64,000 nucleotides of DNA from Gorsachius magnificus (taxonomy: Eukaryota; Chordata; Aves; Pelecaniformes; Ardeidae), in assembly GCA_034008185.1 (NCBI GenBank), contig CM067083.1:115466837-115530836 (forward strand), given 5' to 3'. Positions 23,891 to 34,185 of the stretch are shown in pieces. A program made the translations under genes and the position numbers. Position 1 is the first letter of the stretch. Each line of letters begins with the position of its first letter. The notes beneath the pieces are model-generated. The model saw only the letters and a program-made list of their open reading frames with translations. It was not told the origin of the DNA and did not search any database.

Positions 23891-24730
23891 GCCCTGTTCA
23901 CTGATGGATCCTGTCGTCTTGTGGGAAAGCATCGAAGGTGGAAGGCTGCTGTATGGAGTCCTACAAGACAAGTTGCAGAGACTGCTGAAGGAGAAGGTGA
24001 ATCAAGTCAATTTGCAGAGGTGAAAGCCATCCAGCTGGCTTTAGATATTGCTGAAAGAGAAAAATGGCCAGTGCTCTATCTCTATACTGACTCATGGATG
24101 GTGGCAAATGCCCTGTGGGGGTGGTTGCAGCAATGGAAACAGAGCAACTGGCAGTGCAGAGGCAAACCCATCTGGGCTGCCTCACTGTGGCAAGATATTG
24201 CTGCCCGGGTAGAGAACCTGGTTGTAAAGGTACGTCATGTAGATGCTCATGTACCCAAGAGTCGGGCCTCTGAAGAACATCAAAACAACCAGCAGGCAGA
24301 TCAGGCTGCTAAGATTGAAGTGGCTCAGGTGGATCTGGACTGGCAACATAAGGGTGAATTGTTTCTAGCTCAGTGGGCCCATGACACCTCAGGCCATCAA
24401 GGAAGAGATGCAACATACAGATGGGCTCGTGATCGAGGGGTGGACTTAACTATGGACACTATTGCACAGGTTATCCATGAATGTGAAACATGTGCTGCGA
24501 TCAAACAAGCCAAGCGGTTAAAGCCTCTCTGGTATGGAGGACGGTGGCTGAAATACAAATATGGAGAGGCCTGGCAGATTGATTATATCACACTCCCACA
24601 AACCCGCCATGGCAAGCGCTATGTGCTCACCATGGTGGAAGCGACCACTGGACGGTTGGAAACATACCCTGTGCCCCATGCCACTGCCCGGAACACTATC
24701 CTAGGCCTTGAAAAACAAGTCCTGTGGTGA
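23891..24730 (+). pseudogene. pol: ERVL pol, RNase H and integrase N-terminal part
   Basis: Same frame as the preceding part. RNase H acidic residues are visible in TDGSC (just after the stop), FAEVKA, LYTDSW and NQQADQAAK. The integrase zinc-binding HHCC region follows (AHDTSGHQG ... HECETCAAIK). The first catalytic Asp of the integrase core is in WQIDYI near 24577. A TGA at 24728-24730 interrupts the core between the first and second catalytic Asp. The sequence before and after this stop is otherwise collinear, with no frame change. Confidence 0.88.
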
Positions 24731-25183
24731 CATGGCACCCCAGAAAGAATTGAGTCAGACAATGGAACTCATTTCCGAAACTGCCTCATAGACAAATGGG
24801 CCAAAGAGCATGGCATTGAGTGGGTCTATCACATCCCCTATCATGCACCAGCCTCTGGGAAAATTGAACAATACAATGGACTGTTAAAAACTACACTGAA
24901 AGCAATGGGTGGTGGAACATTCAAACATTGGGATACACATTTAGCAAAGGCTACCTGGTTAGTCAACACTAGAGGATCTGCCAACCGAGCTTGCCCTGCC
25001 CAATCAAACCTCTTACGTACTGTAGAAGGGGATAAAGTCCCTGTAGTGCATGTAAAAAATATGCTGGGGAAGACAGTCTGGGTTTCTCCCGCCTCAGGTA
25101 AAGGCAAACCCATCCGTGGGACTGCTTTTGCTCAAGGACCTGGCTCTACTTGGTGGGTGATGCGGAAGGATGGGGAAGTCTGA
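24731..25183 (+). pseudogene. pol: ERVL pol, integrase C-terminal part
   Basis: Continues the pol frame after the TGA. The second catalytic Asp is in ESDNGTHF near 24755 and the catalytic Glu in ASGKIEQYNG near 24850. A C-terminal domain with VWVSPASGKGKP follows. The frame ends at TGA 25181-25183, which fits the natural end of integrase. Confidence 0.88.
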
Positions 25184-25634
25184 TGTGTACCTCAAAGGGA
25201 TTTGATTTTGGGTGAAAATAGCCAATGAACTGAATTGTATAATGTTAATTGCTGTGTAATATAGTATGTCTTTATTTTTACTATTGCTGTATGTCATATC
25301 AATGGTATAACAGTAAGGATCACCCAGATTAAGAAGAATTAATTTTGAAGAAACTGAGGAGGTGCAGCGGATGGAACCAGAACTGATTTCAGCAAGCAAC
25401 AACCCAACACAAGACCCCATCTCTCCTGCCCTGAAAGACTGTTACAACAGATGGAGCCCAAAACCATGGACTAAATGAACCCAATGGACATTTTCGAGGG
25501 ATGGTCCATAGACTAAGGGAATGCTATCTGTGTGTATGTATCAAATAATGGGAAAGTGGTGGTGATTAATTGGAATGTATTGTAAGGGTAGGACCTAAGC
25601 ATGACATAAATGGTATAGAATAAGGGGTGCATAA
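25184..25634 (+). other. Proviral 3' non-coding region
   Basis: 450 bp between the end of pol and the 3' LTR. No frame longer than chance, so env and dUTPase are absent. A weak purine stretch (ataaggggtgc) just before the LTR may be what remains of the polypurine tract. Confidence 0.7.
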
Positions 25635-26236
25635 TGTCTTGGTTTTGGCTGGGATAGAATTAATTTCCTTCACAGAAGCTAGCATAGTGCTGTGTTTTGG
25701 ATTTAATACCAGAAGAATGTTGATAACACGCTGATGTTTTTAGTTGTTGCCAAGCAGTGCTCAGACTGCTCAAGGACTTTTTGAGCTTCTCCTGCTCGGC
25801 CAGGTGCATAACAAGCTGGGAGCACAGCACAGCTAGGACAGCTAACCCAAACTGTCCAAAGAGCTATTCCATACCATAGAACGTCATGCTCGGGGGGGGG
25901 GTTGGTCGGTCGGTCGGTCGGTCGCGGGGAGAGTGATCGCTGCTCGGGGGCTGATTGCAGCTCGGGGAGTGATCGCGTCTCGGGACGGGCTGGGCATCGG
26001 TCGGCGGGTGGTGAGCAATTACATTGTGCATCATTCGTTTTGTATAGTCTGTATATTCTGTTATCATTCTCATTATTACTATTATTATTGTTTTCCCTTA
26101 TTAAACTGTCTTTATCTCAGCCCTCGGCTCCAACCTTTTACTTTCTTCCCGATTCTCTTCCCCATCCCACTGAGGGAGGGGGGAGTGAGCGAGCGGCTGC
26201 GTGGTGCTTAGTTGTCAGCCGGGTTAAACCATGACA
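25635..26236 (+). repeat. 3' LTR (LTR2) of the ERVL provirus
   Basis: 602 bp from tgtcttggttttggctggg to ggttaaaccatgaca. It contains a GGTC/TCGG tetranucleotide run near 25903 and a duplicated gatcgc block absent from LTR1. Directly followed by aatgg (26237-26241), the right-hand copy of the 5-bp target duplication. Confidence 0.95.
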
Positions 26237-26385
26237 AATGGCCAGCACAGCTGGAGCAAGCTCAGCACAGCTGGGCCATGGCCAGCCCACCCCGTCGCGA
26301 GACCTGGCCCTGTGCGGGGCCATACAGAGCCTCTGGCCTCTCCCGAGGAAGGGCCAAATCCCAGGTCCTGGCCTGCGCTGCCCCT
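26237..26385 (+). repeat. SPATA31-like upstream segment (3' flank of the ERV insertion)
   Basis: aatggccagcacagctggag through gaagggccaaatccca matches 41009-41135, the region upstream of copy D, nearly base for base. In D no LTR is present at this point. This places the right flank of the provirus in DNA that originally lay upstream of a SPATA31-like gene. Confidence 0.9.
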
Positions 26386-26882
26386 GGGGCCCCGCTCTGC
26401 TCCCCTGCACAAGGACTGTATCACAGCTAGGGAGCCAGAAAGGATACTGAAGCTTCAGGAGTGTTTAAACCTCCCCACCCCCACCCCCCAATATTAATGA
26501 CATTCTTGGGGCCAAATATTCCCTTATTTATTCCAGAAAGCAAACATGTTTTCCGAAGGCCTTGTGCTGTACCGGGGTCACTGGCCCAGCTCAAGCAGGG
26601 AATGCCACAGTCCCACACCAGGGCAGTACTGACCCCGGCCCTGCCCAGAGCTGCTGCTCCTGGACAGCTTTGGCTTGGGGCAGGGCCAGGCACTGGGCCA
26701 GTCCCAGCTTGGGCCCAAGTTGGAGGGGAGGTATCCAGCCAGGTGCTGGTTGGGCTGGACAGTGCCCAAGCACCAGGATGGAGGCCTCGATGGGTAATGG
26801 CGCGGGATGCCCCAGGCCACTCTCCTGGAACTGGCATTGCTACCCAGCCCCATTGCAGGGGCAACCCCAGGTCACAGGGGAA

Positions 26883-27435
26883 CGATCGTGCCCCTGTACT
26901 GGGCACTGGTGAGGCCACACCTCGAATACTGGGTTCAGTTTTAGGCCGTCACTACAAGAAAGACGTTGCATTGCTGGAACATGTCCAGAGGAGAGCAACA
27001 GAGCTGGTGAGGGGTCTGGAGCACAAGGCTGATGGGGAGCGGCTGAGGGAGCTGGGGGTGTTCAGCCTGGAGAAGAGGAGGCTGAGGGGAGACCTGATCG
27101 CCCTCTGCAACTGCCTGGCAGGAGATTCTAGTGAGGCGGGTGTTGGTCTCTCCTCCCAAGGAACAAGGGATGGGACGAGAGGAAATGGCCTCAAGTTGCA
27201 CCAGGGGAGGATTAGATTGGGTATTAGGAAAAATTTTTTCACTGAAAGGGTTGTTAAACATTGGAACGGGCTGCCCAGGGAAGGGGTCGAGTCCCCACCC
27301 CTGGAGGCATTTAAAAGACGGGTAGACGAGGTGCTTAGGGCCATGGTTTAGTGGTGGGACGGCAGGGTTAGGGTAATGGTTGGACTTGATGATCTTAAAG
27401 GCCTTTTCCAACCTAAACGATTCTCTGATTCTATG
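26883..27435 (+). mobile_element. CR1 LINE fragment (left duplicate)
   Basis: CR1 ORF2 C-terminus in the plus-strand frame ending at 27351 ([36 protein letters not shown]), then 3' UTR and a degenerate tail. The same element is at 33379-33931. The insertion therefore predates the tandem duplication. Confidence 0.95.
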
Positions 27436-27689
27436 GTTTTATGCTGCTTTCCTCAGTGTTCCCACCCAGCACGGGTCAGCCACAGTCCCTCAGAACGTGG
27501 CAGGGCATTATGGCCCTCTCCACCGAGACTGTCAACACAGGTGCCCACCGTTCCCAAGCAAGGGGCGCTGAGAAGTGAGCAGGGGACAAAGGCGTGCCTG
27601 CAAAATTATTCTTGCCGAAAAGTGCTTCAGGTGTCGGGAAACAAAGATGAAACACAAACATTTAAACGCTGAGGGAAAATGCATCCCGC

Positions 27690-28500
27690 CCCAGACCCAG
27701 CCTCCACTCCTCTGCAGCCCCCCCTCAGCCGCGCTCCCTGCTCGCCACCCCCCATGCAGGGCCGGGACCGCGCCGCCATCTTGCGGCTCCCCCGCTCCTC
27801 CCTCCTGCTGCTGCCGCCCGGCCTCGTGCCTCGACCCTGGGCCTGGACGGGCTCCTCTCATTGGCCCAGAGCCGCCGTGCGCTCCCCCGATTGGCTGAGC
27901 TCTGACCGGCCTCGCGGCCCTGGCGGAGCCTTGCGCCTGGCGCGCGGGCGTCGGCCCCGGCGCCGTCACCGCTCCGCAGACTCGCGCTGCGAGCGCCACC
28001 CGCCTGGTGCGGGGCACAGGGGCGGCCGCAGGGACAAGGCGTCCCCGCTCCCGGCCAGGCGTGCCCGCCGCCCCTGCAAGGCTCCCCAGGGCAGAGGGTC
28101 GCAGCAGCTGGGGGCTCTATTCGGTACAAAGTCCCCCTCTTCTCGCTACAACACACGCCCCCGAGAGCACCTCCAGCCGCTGGGCGGGCCGGGAGCACAG
28201 GCTTCAGGCTTGGGCCCTGCCAGGGGCCGGCTGCTTGGCAGGAGCGGCAGGATGGGTGCGTGGCTCCGCACCCCCCTCTCTCGGCCGCTGCCAAAGCCTG
28301 GCTCCCTCCCGCGGGGCAGCGCTGACACCTTGCAGAAGCCCCCAGGCGCCCGCAGCAAGGCTCCCTCCAGCCATCGGCTGCACCCTGGCGCAGGGGCTGC
28401 GGGCGGCGCGCAGGGGTTCTGCTCCACCTTGCACGGCAGAGGAGGGCACTTTGGGAGCTGGTCCGTGGCTGACGGCACAGGAACAACGCCAGTTTCAAGA
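27690..28500 (-). promoter_or_regulatory. CpG-island promoter (left duplicate)
   Basis: GC- and CpG-rich block. On the minus strand it has two CCAAT boxes in direct orientation (as attggccc near 27860 and gattggctg near 27889 on the plus strand). About 100 bp further on is caagatggcggc (as gccgccatcttg at 27772-27783), a canonical YY1 site usually found just downstream of a start site. The promoter should fire leftwards. I do not recognise the gene it served. A plus-strand aataaa near 28724 could end a transcript in the other direction. Confidence 0.5.
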
Positions 28501-28854
28501 GAACTGGAAGGTGTGCATTCGAAGGTGTTAATTCAAAGGCAGTAAAAGCAAAGTCTGCGTTTCATCATCACAGAGCAGCCTCCCTTCCACGCAGGCCATC
28601 CCTGCAGCGCCCCTGGTACAAAAGATTGTCAAGGAAAATCCCATGCACACAGAAATGAATTGCACCCGTGGGGAGAGGGGAGAGAATAGGAAGAACAGCA
28701 GCGAGAAAACTCCTGTGTTGTAAATAAAGGCAGAGCAGTTGCTCTCTGACTTTTGTCGTTAGCAAAGGACTGTCGACTTGGGGAATTTAGCTTAATTTGA
28801 AACACAGAAGTACTGGTATGGGCATCGGGAAGAGAAGATGACAGACGTTTTGGC

Positions 28855-29060
28855 TGACGGGAGCCTCATGAAGTTCACCAAGGAGAAGTGCAAATTCCTG
28901 CACCTGGGGAGGAACAACTCCATGCGCCAGTACCTGCTGGGGGCCACGCAGATGGGAAGGAGCTTGGCAGAAAAGGACCTGGGGTCCTGGTGGAGGCCAG
29001 GTTGAACAGGAGCCAGCAATGTGCCCTTGCAACAAAGAAGGCAAATGGTGCCCGGGGCAC
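28855..29060 (+). mobile_element. CR1 ORF2 fragment, old (left duplicate)
   Basis: Encodes in broken frames MKFTKEKCKFLHLGRNNS, SLAEKDLG and a TGASNVPLQQ-like piece that align with the post-catalytic region of CR1 ORF2 ([18 protein letters not shown] in the full-length element). It lacks the 3' end, so it is an internal remnant. Repeated at 35509-35714. Confidence 0.8.
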
Positions 29061-29240
29061 CTTCCCCATTGCTTCCCAAGCTACAGTCTCTCTTTCCTCA
29101 AGGAGCCCAGGCCATCCCCCAGCCCCACAACAAACTGTCACCAGCCCCACTACGCAAAGCGTGTGGTGCCCTCAGCCTGGCGCCTGGTGGGCACTGAGGC
29201 TCTGCTTCCCATCCCTTTTGTCCTCTTCCCTGGAGGCTCC

Positions 29241-31806
29241 TCACCTCTCCTTTCTGCTGCTGCCAGACTGGGCCTTGCCTGTGCCTAGGAGCTTGGTGCA
29301 GCACTCTAACAGCAAAGAAGGATGAGGGTGAGCACACAGCAGCTGCTGACTGGCAGAGGTGGTGCCGCTGCTCCAGGACTCCTGTGCCCGGCTGCTCTCA
29401 TGGGGGCATGAGCCTGCAGGAGCACGCGGTGACAGAAGCCACCCACGTCGAAACAGAGGGATCCGTACGGTGGACCCACACACATGGACGCGCTGTGATT
29501 GCTGGGCAGCAGCAGCCCTCTTCTGGCCCTGCTGCCTCTTGGCCCCGTCCTCGGGTGGACACCTTTCTTCCACCGTCCCTTCCCTTCCTGCTCCCGGGGC
29601 CGCTGGATCCGATGGAGCCCAAGTCTGGGAGCCTTCACTGCCGGGCAGGCTGTGGTGTGGGGCTTTGCTGCACGTGGGGCAGAGTGTCCTGGAGCCAGCT
29701 TCCTGGGCGCTCCCCTCGCCCTTCTCTGCTCCTCTAAGGCTGTGGCTCTGCAAGGCACCGGGGAGCTCCGCTGCTGGGCCCCCCACTGTTGGCTGGGGGC
29801 TGATCTTCAGCCATGCCAGCAGCTGGTTCTGCAGGTCTTCAGCAGCTTGGCTGGCCCTGTAGGAATTGGTGAGAGCTGCAAAGACTTCTTCCAGATGGGA
29901 GATCTGAAGGCTGGTCTCCGCAGAGTCCGGACACGGTGGCAGAGCTGAGGGTCTCTCCTCATGGCAGGAGCGTTGTGTCTGTGGGGAACTTCTGCCTGGA
30001 GGAGCTGCCGTGTCTGATGGCAGCTCAGGTGTCCCCAGGACCTCACTGGAGCTGCTCTGGCCTTGCAGGGAGTGGTCTGCTTCTCCTATGGGGACACTCT
30101 TCTCCAATGGCAGTTCTGGTGGCTCCATGTCCCCATAGGAGATGCTGGGTCTCTCAGGCACCTGGCCTGATTGCTCCTGGGGAGCTCCCTCGCACTGTGG
30201 CAGTGACGGCTCAGCCTGACCAGAAGGGGAAGAACCATGCGTGTCCCCTTGTGTCCCAGGGCCCTGCTCCTGCCCATCAGTGCCCGTCAGGGTCTGCTCG
30301 CTGGCTCTGCTGCTGCTGGCTGTTCCCCCGTGCTCCCTTTTGCATGGGGGTGTCTCCCCATCCTCCTCAGGCATCTCTTGTGCCGCTCCCAGGAACACTG
30401 CTGGCCCAGAGTGGACTGGAGCCTGCGTCCCTTGTGGGCACGTGTCCATAACATCTGCAGACTCTTCCTGCGGGCCAGGGGCCTGTCCTGCCGGCTCCAT
30501 GGTCTCAGCGTGACTGTCCCAGTGCTGGAAGGTGGAGGAGTAGGGCAGCTCAGTGCTCCTCTGCGGAGGCGCCGGCTGGGAGGCTTTTTGCCCCTGGACG
30601 AGGTCTTCGTCAAAGCTCTTCTCAAACTCCACGACCTTGGTTGGCAGCCCACAGTGCCGTTGTATAATCATTTTTACCTTGTGAAACTCCAGCCGCCTTT
30701 TCGCAGCCTCGTCCAGGAAAGGCAGGTCTTGCACGATGGGAATCACCATCACGTCATGCTCTTCTAATCGCTGAGGTGGTGTTGGAGAAGCTGATGGAGC
30801 CTGCCTCCCTTGTGGGCACGTGTCCACAACATCTGCAGACTCTTCCTGCGGGCCAGGGGCCTGTCCTGCCAGCTCCATGGTCTCAGCGTGACTGTCCCAG
30901 TGCTGGAAGGTGGAGGAGTAGGGCAGCTCAGTGCTCCTCTGTGGACATGCCGGCTGGGAGGCTTTTTGCCCCAGGACGAGGTCTTCGTCAAAGCTCTTCT
31001 CATACTCCAGGACCTTGGTTGGCAGCCCACAGTGCTGTTCTCGAATCATATTTATAACGTGATACTCCAGCCGCCTTTTCACAGCCTCGTCCAGGAAAGG
31101 CAGGACTTGCACAATGGGAATCACCATCACGTCATGCTCTTCTAGTCGCTGAGGTGGTGATGGAGGAGCTGAGGCTGGGACATCCTGTGGAGTCACATCC
31201 ACATTGCCTGGCATGCCCCATTCCTGCTCCAGTTCCTTTATTGGGATAAGGCCCTCCAAGGTCTCCTGGCCTTTGTGGTGTGTGATAGGCATCTCCATTT
31301 CCCTGGAGTGGATGTCAGGCCCCTCTGGAGGTAGAGTGGGAGCACCCAGCTGGACATTGAGATCTTGCTGGTGCTGCTGCACTGTGTTGGCCTCGAGGTA
31401 GCTGGCCACTTCCTCCCTGCAGGGTGGGCCATTTGCCAGGGCAGGTTGCTCCTCCAGGTCAGTCTTGCGATGCCCCGGGCCAGGTTGCTCCTCCAGGTCA
31501 GGCTTGGGATGCCCTGGGCCAGGCTGGATGGTGGAGGCAGGAGCCATGTCTGTTCCATCCACAAGAGTGGAGAGGGATGCCCGTGAAGAGGAGCCAACAT
31601 CGCTCGCAGTGATGGAAGTCCAAGAGTCATCATCACTCAAAGGGAACAGAGACACCTCTGTAGAGGAGCTGGCTTCCCTCGCCATGATGCAAGAGCGGGC
31701 ATCTTCTCTCGAATCGGACAGAGAGACCCTTGAAGATGACCCAACTTCACTGTCCGTGATGGAAGTCCAGGAGTTGTCGCTGCCCTCAGATGTCTCCCAG
31801 TTTTGC
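29241..31806 (-). pseudogene. SPATA31-like copy B, last exon only
   Basis: The last exon starts at 31806 after a cacag acceptor in the same context as copies A and D, and stays open for about 855 codons to the stop at 29241. Order along the protein: Ser-rich repeats (SDNSWTSIT), Pro/Gly-rich GPGHPKPDLEEQ repeats, two 126-residue units each carrying PFLDEA.KRRLE.H and CGLPTKV.E.EKSFDED, a Ser/Glu-rich region, an EDLQNQLLAW helix, a LCPTC Cys pair near 29680, and a basic C-terminus. This is the SPATA31 signature domain, intact in frame. Exons 1-4 and the promoter are missing, because intron 4 runs straight into LTR3 at 31998. The frame stays open into the LTR, so a transcript starting there could be coding. 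Called a pseudogene for lack of the 5' exons. Confidence 0.7.
30409..31164 (-). repeat. 378-bp coding tandem repeat in copy B
   Basis: Two in-frame units of 126 codons (31164-30787 and 30786-30409). Markers such as cgctgaggtggt recur at 31147 and 30769, exactly 378 bp apart. The units are highly similar but not identical: HVINMIREQHCGL in one and HKVKMIIQRHCGL in the other. Confidence 0.95.
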
Positions 31807-31997
31807 CTGTGTGAGCAGGAAGAGGAGGAGCGAAAGCCTGAGCTGCGCACTCCTGAGTGTTCTGGGCCTCTCCCTCCTGCTCTGAAGGAGGCAGCAGGCT
31901 GTGCCATTGATGGGAGGTCCCACCCAGGTGTGCCCAAGGTCCCCTCCCTGCCTGCCGGGCACAGCATCTCGCTCTGCCCCAGGAAAACGGGGGGGGG

Positions 31998-32599
31998 TGT
32001 CCTCGTTTCGGCTGGGATAGAGTTAATTTCCTTCACAGAAGCTAGCATAGTGCTGTGCTTTGGATTTAGAACTAGAAGAATGTTGCTAACACGCTGATGT
32101 TTTTAGTTGTTGCCAAGCAGTGCTCAGACTGCTCAAGGACTTTTTGAGCTTCTCCTGCTCGGCCAGGTGCATAACAAGCTGGGAGCACAGCACAGCTAGG
32201 ACAGCTAACCCAAACTGTCCAAAGAGCTATTCCATACCATAGAACGTCATGCTCGGGGGGGGGTTGGTCGGTCGGTCGGTCGGTCGCGGGGAGAGTGATC
32301 GCTGCTCGGGGGCTGATTGCAGCTCGGGGAGTGATCGCGTCTCGGGACGGGCTGGGCATCGGTCGGCGGGTGGTGAGCAATTACATTGTGCATCATTCGT
32401 TTTGTATAGTCTGTATATTCTGTTATCATTCTCATTATTACTATTATTATTGTTTTCCCTTATTAAACTGTCTTTATCTCAGGCCTCGGCTCCAACCTTT
32501 TACTTTCTTCCCGATTCTCTTCCCCATCCCACTGAGGGAGGGGAGGAGTGAGCGAGCGGCTGCGTGGTGCTTAGTTGTCAGCCGGGTTAAACCATGACA
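31998..32599 (+). mobile_element. Lone ERVL LTR (LTR3), recombinant
   Basis: 602 bp from tgtcctcgtttcggctggg to ggttaaaccatgaca. Left flank is intron 4 of SPATA31-like copy B, ending in a G run. Right flank is aatggccagcac from the upstream region of a SPATA31-like gene. No target duplication links the two flanks. Against LTR2, nine differences fall in the first about 90 bp and only about three (one in a G run) in the remaining 500 bp. Confidence 0.93.
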
Positions 32600-33378
32600 A
32601 ATGGCCAGCACAGCTGGAGCAAGCTCAGCACAGCTGGGCCATGGCCAGCCCACCCCGTCGCGAGACCTGGCCCTGTGCGGGGCCATACAGAGCCTCTGGC
32701 CTCTCCCGAGGAAGGGCCAAATCCCAGGTCCTGGCCTGCGCTGCCCCTCCGAGATGCCAGGAACTGCCTGCTGGCCCTCTCGCATCCCACCCGGCCTGTC
32801 CCCATGCCCAGGCTGGTGTCCAGCATCTGTGCTGGGGCTGCCCCTGCCAGCCAGCCCTCGCTGCTCCCCTCTCCCTGCTGGGGGACCCCGCTCTGCTCCC
32901 CTGCACAAGGACTGTATCACAGCTAGGGAGCCAGAAAGGATACTGAAGCTTCAGGAGTGTTTAAACCTCCCCACCCCCACCCCCCAATATTAATGACATT
33001 CTTGGGGCCAAATATTCCCTTATTTATTCCAGAAAGCAAACATGTTTTCCGAAGGCCTTGTGCTGTACCGGGGTCACTGGCCCAGCTCAAGCAGGGAATG
33101 CCACAGTCCCACACCAGGGCAGTACTGACCCCGGCCCTGCCCAGAGCTGCTGCTCCTGGACAGCTTTGGCTTGGGGCAGGGCCAGGCACTGGGCCAGTCC
33201 CAGCTTGGGCCCAAGTTGGAGGGGAGGTATCCAGCCAGGTGCTGGTTGGGCTGGACAGTGCCCAAGCACCAGGATGGAGGCCTCGATGGGTAATGGCGCG
33301 GGATGCCCCAGGCCACTCTCCTGGAACTGGCATTGCTACCCAGCCCCATTGCAGGGGCAACCCCAGGTCACAGGGGAA

Positions 33379-33931
33379 CGATCGTGCCCCTGTACTGGGC
33401 ACTGGTGAGGCCACACCTCGAATACTGGGTTCAGTTTTAGGCCGTCACTACAAGAAAGACGTTGCATTGCTGGAACATGTCCAGAGGAGAGCAACAGAGC
33501 TGGTGAGGGGTCTGGAGCACAAGGCTGATGGGGAGCGGCTGAGGGAGCTGGGGGTGTTCAGCCTGGAGAAGAGGAGGCTGAGGGGAGACCTGATCGCCCT
33601 CTGCAACTGCCTGGCAGGAGATTCTAGTGAGGCGGGTGTTGGTCTCTCCTCCCAAGGAACAAGGGATGGGACGAGAGGAAATGGCCTCAAGTTGCACCAG
33701 GGGAGGATTAGATTGGGTATTAGGAAAAATTTTTTCACTGAAAGGGTTGTTAAACATTGGAACGGGCTGCCCAGGGAAGGGGTCGAGTCCCCACCCCTGG
33801 AGGCATTTAAAAGACGGGTAGACGAGGTGCTTAGGGCCATGGTTTAGTGGTGGGACGGCAGGGTTAGGGTAATGGTTGGACTTGATGATCTTAAAGGCCT
33901 TTTCCAACCTAAACGATTCTCTGATTCTATG
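33379..33931 (+). mobile_element. CR1 LINE fragment (right duplicate)
   Basis: Second copy of the CR1 at 26883-27435, with the same truncation point and the same degenerate tail. I could not see a substitution in its ORF2 part, so the duplication is recent. Confidence 0.95.
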
Positions 33932-34185
33932 GTTTTATGCTGCTTTCCTCAGTGTTCCCACCCAGCACGGGTCAGCCACAGTCCCTCAGAACGTGGCAGG
34001 GCATTATGGCCCTCTCCACCGAGACTGTCAACACAGGTGCCCACCGTTCCCAAGCAAGGGGCGCTGAGAAGTGAGCAGGGGACAAAGGCGTGCCTGCAAA
34101 ATTATTCTTGCCGAAAAGTGCTTCAGGTGTCGGGAAACAAAGATGAAACACAAACATTTAAACGCTGAGGGAAAATGCATCCCGC

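Larger units (their letters stand above)
19333..26236 (+). mobile_element. ERVL-type (class III) endogenous retrovirus
   Basis: 5' LTR (19333-19884), PBS, leader, gag, pol and 3' LTR (25635-26236), about 6.9 kb. The pol sequence is of the ERVL type, and no env or dUTPase frame lies between integrase and the 3' LTR. The two LTRs are not a matched pair: 552 against 602 bp, and many substitutions. The flanks also differ: agccc on the left and aatgg on the right, where a 5-bp duplication is expected. The provirus therefore looks like a recombinant between two insertions. pol has two in-frame stops, so the element cannot make a complete polyprotein by itself. Confidence 0.93.
25725..31582. repeat. 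Segmental duplication, left copy
   Basis: Runs from inside LTR2 through the aatggccagcac flank, a CR1 (26883-27435), a GC-rich promoter region, a CR1 ORF2 piece and most of SPATA31-like copy B. It recurs at 32088-38197 with very few substitutions. The offset steps from about 6363 to 6496, 6654 and 6615 through indels. This copy lacks about 133 bp after about 26385 and about 158 bp near 27930 relative to the right copy. The stretch 26391-26882 holds no recognisable gene. Confidence 0.93.

Noticed and set aside
25184..25634. Possible env or dUTPase between pol and the 3' LTR
   Set aside because: No frame of useful length and no recognisable motif.
25903..25925. GGTCGGTC repeat as a CRISPR-like or recombination site
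   Set aside because: A simple tetranucleotide run inside an LTR. No spacers, and this is a eukaryotic genome.
26461..27351. 296-codon plus-strand frame, repeated at 32957-33847
   Set aside because: Its second half is the CR1 ORF2 C-terminus and its first half is Pro-rich non-coding text. Exact repetition only reflects the segmental duplication.
27679..28545. Long frames on both strands in the GC-rich block
   Set aside because: CpG-island composition has few stop codons. No domain or conservation signal, and the duplicate's frame differs through indels.
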